In this document: positions 57,537 to 64,000 of the stretch, in pieces
How positions within the stretch are numbered: position 1 is the first letter of the stretch
Layout: each line of letters opens with the position of its first letter
Assembly (NCBI GenBank): GCA_025917655.1
Contig: CP084617.1
Coordinates: 496,001-560,000 of the forward strand
From: Chlorella sorokiniana
Taxonomy: Eukaryota; Chlorophyta; Trebouxiophyceae; Chlorellales; Chlorellaceae
Reading direction: 5' to 3'
DNA length: 64,000 nucleotides
Notes under the pieces: generated by a model
Databases searched by the model: none
What the model saw: only the letters and a program-made list of their open reading frames with translations
What the model was told of the DNA's origin: nothing
Translations under genes and position numbers: made by a program

Positions 57537-60500
57537 TCAGCGCGAGAGCATGCGCTCAACAGCCGACAGCTGCTCTATGACGCCCGCCGCCGCCGCCGCC
57601 GCGCGCTCCGTGCAGCGCGCCTTGCCGTCGCCGCCGCCGGGGCCCGCAACGCGCTGCATGACTGCCGCCAGGGCCCTGCTGAGGCGCGCCGCCGTGGTGC
57701 GCAACGCGCTGTTCTCCCGCCGCACTTGCTCCAGCTGCCGCAGCAGCTCCTCGGGGCACTCCGCGGAGGCAGGCCCCCCGCCGCCGTCCTCGCCGCCCGC
57801 AGGCAGCGCAGGCGGCGGGCGGTGCAGCTGCGTGAGGTGCAGGCGCTCCTGCAGCGACTCCAACTGCATCTCCATGGCAGCTGCCAACGCTGCAGGCAGC
57901 GGCCAGAGCAGTAAATTCCCGATTATGCTGATACCAGGTGCCTTGCAGAGGGGACCAAATGCCACAGCCGCACAGGATCAGCGCGCAAGGTTTTGTGCAG
58001 GCAGGCGACCCTGTCAGCTGCAAGGGTTGGGGACGCGGCAGCCTTGGCTGCCCCCACCTTGCGCCGCCTCCTTCTCGCACTGCAGCCGGTGCAGGGCACG
58101 TCGCATCTGGCCAGCCTCCTGCCTCAACTCTGCGGCAGCGTGGGGGTCGCACGCAGGTCGGCTGCCTCTGTGCTGTAAAATACGAAGCGGGCTTGTGCCA
58201 AGGCTCCCGCATGCTATGGAAAGGTGGGCCGCGCTAGATCGTTCCGTGGCGGCGCTTTGGCGCACCTGCAACCAGGGCTTGCAGGCGCCCCTGCTCCCCC
58301 TGCGCCGCCGCCAGCTCCCCGCCTGTCGCCTCCCGCCGCGCCGCCGCCTCCCGCGCCTCGCCCCATGCCGCCGCCGCTTCGTCACACGCCGCGCTCGCCC
58401 GCCGCTCCGCCGCTGCAGCGGCGCCCTCGGCCTCGGCGGTGCGCCTCCTCTCCGCCAGCACAGCGCCCTCAGCGGCCTGCAGCTTAAACTTCAGGTCGGC
58501 GGCTTCAGCCTCCAGCAGGCGCACCTCCAGCGAGCTGGGGGGCTCCCGCAGCAGCCTGCAGGGATGGGCATGGGGGAAGGGGGCAGGGTGCATGTGTGCG
58601 CCTGTGTGAGGGTGCATGGACGAGTCAGCTTGCAAGCAAGGTGGCAGGGTGCACGAGGAACGCCTCAGCCAATAGACAAACCAGCGGCTTGGTCGAGAGG
58701 GAGGGAGAAGAGTGCGGCTTGGATGTGATGAACGTGAAGCAGGCAGCAACCCACCGCTCCAGCTCCGCCTGCGCCGCCGCCATCCGCTGCTCCGCGGCCC
58801 CCGCTGCTGCTCCTCGCGCAGCGCGTGCCGCTGCGCCGCCGCCGCCTCCACCTGCGCCGCTGTCAGCTGCTGGTAGCAGCCGCGCAGCTCGGCGGACAGC
58901 GAGGCTGCTTGCTCTTCCAGGTCACGCACCCTGTCATGAGATGCAGCCAGCATCTGCTCGGCATGCTCCTCCTGCAGTTGCAGGCTGCCAGCCAGCTGCT
59001 CCAGCTGCTCGCGCAGGCGGCGCACCTCCGCCTCGGCAGCTTCCAGCTGCTCGCGCAGCTGCCGCCGGTCGGCCGCGTCGCCCGCAGCCGCCTCCGCCGC
59101 CTCCAGCTGCCGCTGCAGCTGCGCCAACCGCTGCTGCCCCTGGTTCACGCCGGCGGCGGTGCCCGCCAGCTCCTTCCGCTGCTCCGCCAGCTGCTGCTGC
59201 ACTGAGCTGAGGGCGGCCAGCACCTCGGCCGCAGCATGCTCGGCGTCGCGAGCCGCCTGCTGCGCTGCAGGCACCCGGCGCTGGAGCTCCGCCAGACGCT
59301 CCTCCGCCGCCCGCTGCTCCGCCGCCGCCGCCTCAGCGCTGCGCTGCGCGGCGGCGGCCGCCGCCTCTGCACGCTGCTGCTGCAGGGCAGCCGCGGCGAA
59401 ACGCTGCTCGGCGTCGGCGGCAGAGGCCTCCAGCTCAGCCAGCTGCTGCTTGCTGGCGGCGATGCTGGCAGCCAGCTGCTCAAGCTCGCCCTTCCGTGCA
59501 GCAGCCTCCGCCGCCACCACGGCAGCCTCCGACCGCGCCTCCACCAGCCGCGCCTCGGCAACAGACAGCTGCTGCTGGATCTCCTCCCAGCGCTGCGCAG
59601 CGGCGGCAGCGGCGGCTTCAGCCTCGCGTTGCCCCTCCCGCGCCGCCGCCGCCGCCGCCGCGCAGGCATCGCCCTCCTGGCGCGTCGCCGCCGCCAGCGC
59701 CTCTGCGCTGTGCAGCTGCTGCTCGGCGGCCTCCGCCGCCGCCTCGACGTGCGCGAGCTCCTGCCGCCGCGCCGCCAGCTGCTCGGCCAGCGCCGCCTGC
59801 CGCTCGCGCGCCCCCTCCACCGCTCTTTCCACTTCAGCCAGCTCCTCAGCCGCGATTTCCGCCTGCTCCTGCCTGCTTTCCAGCAGGGCTTGAGCATCCG
59901 CCACCTGTGCACCCACAGCCTCCAGCCTGGCCTCCGCCGCCGCCGTGTCAGCGGCCAGCTGGCGCAGCCGCTCCTCGTGCTCTTCTCGCGCCGCCGCCGC
60001 CGCCGCCCGCGCCGCTCCTCCTCGCCCGCGCCGCCTCCAGCGCCGCCAGCTGCCGCCGCGCCTCGCCCAGCTGGCGCTGCACCTCCTGCTGCGCGGCAGC
60101 CACCTCCTGCTGCAGCGAGGAGCGCAGCCGCTTTGCTTTCTCGCCCAGACGCGCCTCCACGGAGGCCAGCTCGCCGCGAGCAGCCTGGAGGCTGGCCCTG
60201 CAGGGCGGCAAGGACATGCCTGGTGAGCTGAGTGATGCTCTTGGACAGACGAGGCCAGCCTTCTCCATTCACCTCTGAGACTGCTTGTAGGTTGCGGAGA
60301 GATGTCAGGATGCTGAAAAATGCAGCCAGAACTGTTCTAATAGCCCCCACACACACAACCACATTTCTGCGCTGCCCACCTGGTCGCACTCAGCTGCTCC
60401 GAAGCTTCCGCAAGCTCCTGCCGCGCCTGCTGCCCCCTGCACGGCGCCCTGCGCCGCCTGCCGTGCCTCCGCCTCTGCCGCCTCCTGCGCCGCCACGCCG

Positions 60501-61848
60501 CTCCGCAGCTCGTCCAAGCGATGCTGCACGGCTGCCTCCTGCGCGGCCAGCTCCGCCAACGATGCCCCCAGCTCCATTTCCTGCTGCTGGGAGGTGGCCA
60601 GACGCTCCTGGCAGGCGGCTGCCTCTGCCCCTGCCTTCGCCGCAGCCCCCTCCGCCTCCTCACGCCGCCCCTCCGCAGCGGCGATGTCTTCCAGCAGCCG
60701 CGCGTGGCGCTGCTGCAGCCCCGCCAAGCGCTGCGCTGTGCCACCGGGCAAGGAGCCGGCGCTGCCGCCGCCAGGACCAACGGTGCGATGCAGGCTGATG
60801 GGAGCGCCGGAGGGGGCCGCAGCCGTGGTGCCGCGGGAGGATCCGCTTGAAGCTGGGGCGTGCTGCTCGTGCTCGTGCTGCTGCTGCTGGCCATGGGGCA
60901 AGGGGGTGGCATCTGGCAGGGCCTGGTGCGGGGGCTGGCTGGGAGTGTGGCCTGAAGCCAGCAGGGCAAGGAGCCGCCGCAGCGGTGGAGGGGTTAGGAG
61001 CTGTGAGGAGCGAGACGGAGAGAGCGTGGTTGCGGATGGTCAGCATGAAAGCTGGCCGCAGACAAACGATCAGGGAGAAGAACAGGCTTGAGAGCTCACC
61101 CTCCGAGCCGACCCCCGAGGCCCCCTCGCTGCCAGGCGCGGCAGCCGCAGCGTGCTTCCTGTGCGCAGCAGGCTCGCCGTCGCTGCCAGCAGCGGCTGGG
61201 TGCGGCGACGCGGCGTGGCCTGCCGCAAAGCCGGGGTGCAGCACGAAGTGGCCTGGAGAGACGCGGCAGAAGGCGGCCGCCACCGCGTTCTCCTTGTCCC
61301 TGGCCGGCGGCGCCTGCGGCGGCAGCTTCTTGGCGGCAGCGGCGGCGTGGAGCCCCTGGAGCATGCTCGCTGCGAGCTCCTGCGCGGACGTGGCGGTGGG
61401 TGCGAAGTTGGGAAGCTGTAGAGTGCGATTGTAGCATACCACAATCCTGCCGCGTGCCAGCTGACCGTCGCAGTGCGGTTCCCGGTTGGGAGCATTAGTG
61501 GCGACGCCACTCACCCGCTGCTTTTGGGCCGACTGCAATGTTGCCGCCAGGGCTTGCGACTGTGGGCTCGCCAGTGGGTACGGGCTCAGCTGACGCGCCA
61601 GCGGTTGCGGCACGCGGGTGGAGCCGCCCGCGCTGGGCAGGAAGCTCGCATCGGGTGTGGTTAGACCCTCTGTCAGAGCATTGTGAGGCATATCGAACCC
61701 TTGGTAGGCAGCAGGCGCGGGTGAGGCGAAGAGAAGAGAATGCGTGGGCGGGCTGCGCTGACACTTGCTGGCTGTTGTCGTGTGGCGCCGGCTGTTGTTG
61801 CAGCGGGCCCACCGCCGGCAGGGCGCCGGGACCCTGATTCACGTCCAT
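57537..61848 (-). CDS. Long coiled-coil protein
   Basis: I do not recognise the family. The protein exceeds 1,000 residues. The N-terminus (MDVNQGPGALPAVGPLQQQP from 61848, or MPHNALTEGLTTPDASFLPS from ATG 61691) is disordered and Ser/Pro/Gln-rich, with RDKENAVAAAFCRVSPGHFV near 61290. From about 60730 to 58060 it is almost continuous heptad-rich coil: QRLAGLQQRHARLLEDIAAA, SVEARLGEKAKRLRSSLQQE, AIEELAEVERAVE-type repeats, QLREQLEAAEAEVRRLREQL, EVRLLEAEAADLKFKLQAAE. A final coil ELLRQLEQVRRENSALRTTA precedes the end GVIEQLSAVERMLSR, stop at 57537-57539. The pattern suggests a structural or scaffolding role (cytoskeleton, basal body, Golgi), but nothing distinguishes these. Introns and single-base losses move the frame. 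Which start is used is unsettled. Confidence 0.75.
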
Positions 61849-62230
61849 GAACGATCGAAGAGCTATTCGCGTATATTCTGATGTCTGACGGGCAGCGCAG
61901 AGCCTGGATCCAGAGCAGGGACAAATAACAAGCGAACAACTGCGCCGCTATCGATGGTTGTTCATCCAACAAAGTAATCCAAGCTTCTGGTAATGCTAAT
62001 GCTTGCCTGGCTATCAACACAGCGCGCTGCCACGTGCTGTGCTGCGCGGTTTTTCGGGAAAAGGGGTCGATCGGAATAGAATCGCCTCCAATCAACCTTA
62101 AATCCCTTCTAACCTCTTACAGAGCTATTTGCAGGCCCTTAATGCGTTCCACACCGCCAGGCTGGGGGCCTCGCACGTTGTTCTCGCTCTCATGTCCCTT
62201 TCCGAGCCTCTCGCTTCTCGAGTAGATGCT
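61849..62230. other. Intergenic
   Basis: Both flanking genes are on the minus strand, so this should hold the coiled-coil gene promoter and the 3' end of the next gene. It is AT-richer (61860-62110) and has no coding signal. Confidence 0.4.
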
Positions 62231-64000
62231 TTACACGACAGCAAGAGCGGGCGTCAGCAGCGCAGCTAACAGAGCGGGAGAGATGGAGCCAGAGGGCGCC
62301 CCCGCGGGGCCCCGCTTCAGAAACCACCGCCTCCTGTCTTCCTGCCCCCGCTGACTGATCCTCCTCCAGCTGCCCAGTTCACTAGCTTCACAAGCCAAGA
62401 AGCTAGGTGGGGCACCATCCAGCATCTGAGACAGCTCTGCGTCAACAGCCGCCTGGACGGCTGGCCGGCTGGCTGGCTCCCCCGGCGCTGGTGCTGGTGC
62501 CATTGACTGCAGGGCTGCTGCGGCAAGCGCCTGCAACCCTGCCGCTGGCTCGCCCTGCTGGTGCTGCTGCCCCGGCCCAAAACCGGGCGGTTAAGCTGCT
62601 GGGCCCAGGTCTGCCCACAAGGAGTAGGCTGCCACCTGCCCGACGAAGCGCCGCCCCCCGTGAATGTGGTGATGCTGAAATTGTCAAAGGTGAACTTGGC
62701 CGTGGCCTCCCGCCGCGCCGTGCCTCGCTGCAGAGCCTCCTGGCACGCCAGCCGCAACTTCGAGTCGGTGCACGCCGATGGCAGCGCCGCTGGCTGTCAC
62801 CAGCTGCCCCGGCTCGCCGCAAGGCCCCGTCTCTGCCTGCTGCAGCCGGGCGGCGGTGGCAGGCAGCCAGGCAGGCTGCGTGCCAGCAGGTCGTACCGCG
62901 CGTCGCTCAGGTCGAGATCCCGGCGCAGTGCAATGGCAGCCTGCATGGGCACCTGCTTCCCGCCTGCAGGGTGGTGCAGCAGGGCATGCAACAATGACTG
63001 TGGGGAGGAGGCGGGCAGGGCAGGGCAGCCGGGGCCAGGCGGCAGTTGGGCAAGGCGGACGCATCATCCGCCGCCAGCTCGCTGCCCCACCGTGGCCGCG
63101 TCCGTCAAAAACCGTCATCAGGTTGCCATCGTCCTCTGGCGGCGCGCCCCTCCTTGCACTGGCCGGCAACACGCACCGTTCCGGATGGCCTCCCGCAGCT
63201 TCTCGCCAACCGCATCCGACGCCAACGCTAGCGCAGCTCCACCAGGGTTTCCCGGTGTTCTGGCTGGCGCAACATGTGCATGCAGAACCCTGAAAAAAAG
63301 CGACGGGCCAACAGGGCAGCAGTGGGGTGAGAGCGGGGATGCATGGGAAAGGCATCCATGGCATTGTGGCGCGCCGCTGCCAAGCATTGCAAGGGTGGTT
63401 GGCAGGCAGCGCACCCTGCAGGTCGCCCTTCAGCTCGGACATGATGTGCGCATCTTTCTCCCGCTGCTGCGCTCCTGCTGCTCGTCCACATTGGCAGGAG
63501 CCACTGGCGGCTGCCCACGCTCGTTGCTAGGGCCAGCTGCATCAGAATCATTGTGCCCTCCAGCCGTGGTGAGGCCCAAGACCCGCCGCACAGCGCTGAC
63601 CTCGGCTGGCATGGCCGCCCATGCCGCTGCAACCGCCTCCGGCTTCGCTTCCTCTAGCTCTTTTGCCAGCAGCAGCAGGCCGTGATGAAGTTTGTCCTGC
63701 CGAAGCTGCCTGTCCTGCTCTGCTGCAACCTGATCAGAGAGCCGCTTGCGCGCCGCGTACTGTTCGGCAGCGGCGGGGCCGACGTGCCCCTGCAGGTTGA
63801 GGTACTGGGCAGAAGACGCCCTTTTGCCCCTCAACTTGCGGCTCCCTTTCCTGTCCTGCAGGAGATCACAGGCAGCCAAATGAGGTTTCCTTTGCTCCTT
63901 GCTGCATGGGGGCGCATGTGACGGTGAGCGCGCACCTTCTGACCTGGTTTGCGTCCTCCGCCCGGCCGGGCGCCGCCCTGGGAGCTTGGACGAGTCGGCT
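62231..64000 (-). CDS. Unrecognised protein, 5' end outside window
   Basis: The gene enters from the right edge. Exon-like segments on this strand: RAEDANQ (about 63940) joined in phase to DRKGSRKLRGKRASSAQYLN, then EQYAARKRLSDQVAAEQDRQ, LHHGLLLLAKELEEAKPEAV and EVSAVRRVLGLTTAG (63859-63540); GFCMHMLRQPEHRETLVELR (about 63290-63230); AIALRRDLDLSDARYDLLAR (about 62940-62880); and RLACQEALQRGTARREATAK with FTFDNFSITTFTGGG (about 62757-62655). A possible stop is at 62231-62233, after a Leu/Ala-rich tail; an earlier stop is possible. The first part is helical and charged. I see no domain I can name. Frames shift between segments. Confidence 0.45.

Noticed and set aside
57100-58728. A 542-codon open frame on the plus strand
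   Set aside because: It is antisense to the coiled-coil gene, has Ser/Arg/Pro-rich composition with no conserved motif, and has no supporting start context.
1-64000. Interpreting the broken frames as pseudogenes
   Set aside because: Every conserved block is intact on both sides of each break, the breaks occur in many essential single-copy-type genes, and nearly all fall in G/C runs. Sequence error explains this better.

Overview
The window looks like a gene-dense nuclear segment of a GC-rich green alga, most likely a Chlorella-like trebouxiophyte. The evidence is eukaryotic, intron-rich genes with short GC-rich introns, plastid-type transit peptides, a plant-type plastid glycerol-3-phosphate dehydrogenase, a plant KAB1-type aldo/keto reductase, and TGTAA motifs shortly after several stop codons (the chlorophyte polyadenylation signal). 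The species assignment is inference. I saw no rRNA, tRNA, CRISPR array, transposon or virus-like element.

Layout from left to right: a DUF2256 domain joined to a glyoxalase/VOC domain (minus, runs off the left edge); a low-complexity hypothetical gene (plus); a small basic protein with one membrane segment (minus); Rab GDP-dissociation inhibitor (plus, 12 exons); a kanadaptin-type FHA protein (minus); a K+-channel-beta-like aldo/keto reductase (minus); an SWC4/DMAP1 chromatin subunit (plus); plastid glycerol-3-phosphate dehydrogenase (minus); a divergent FtsZ-like protein (plus); a four-domain voltage-gated cation channel of about 11 kb (plus); a type II membrane nucleotide-sugar transferase (minus); a cytochrome P450 (minus); a SET-domain methyltransferase of the Rubisco-LSMT class (plus); an organelle-targeted helical-repeat protein (minus); a long coiled-coil protein (minus); and an unrecognised gene running off the right edge (minus). 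These are mostly housekeeping genes in head-to-head or tail-to-tail pairs. They do not form an operon or one pathway.

Two properties affect every gene model. First, almost every recognisable conserved gene is interrupted by single missing bases, nearly always in short G or C runs, while the protein sequence continues intact in the next frame. This looks like residual sequencing or assembly error, not gene decay. Second, many introns have GC instead of GT at the 5' splice site. I traced twelve with flanking conserved protein sequence, so an annotator that allows only GT-AG introns would mis-model these genes.

The most interesting biology is the four-domain channel, whose pore positions read L/S/A/D instead of the usual four acidic residues and which carries a large insert in domain I. 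Next are the apparent DUF2256-VOC fusion and the FtsZ-like protein that lacks the tubulin/FtsZ GTP-binding signature. I found no convincing multi-gene system that is new.
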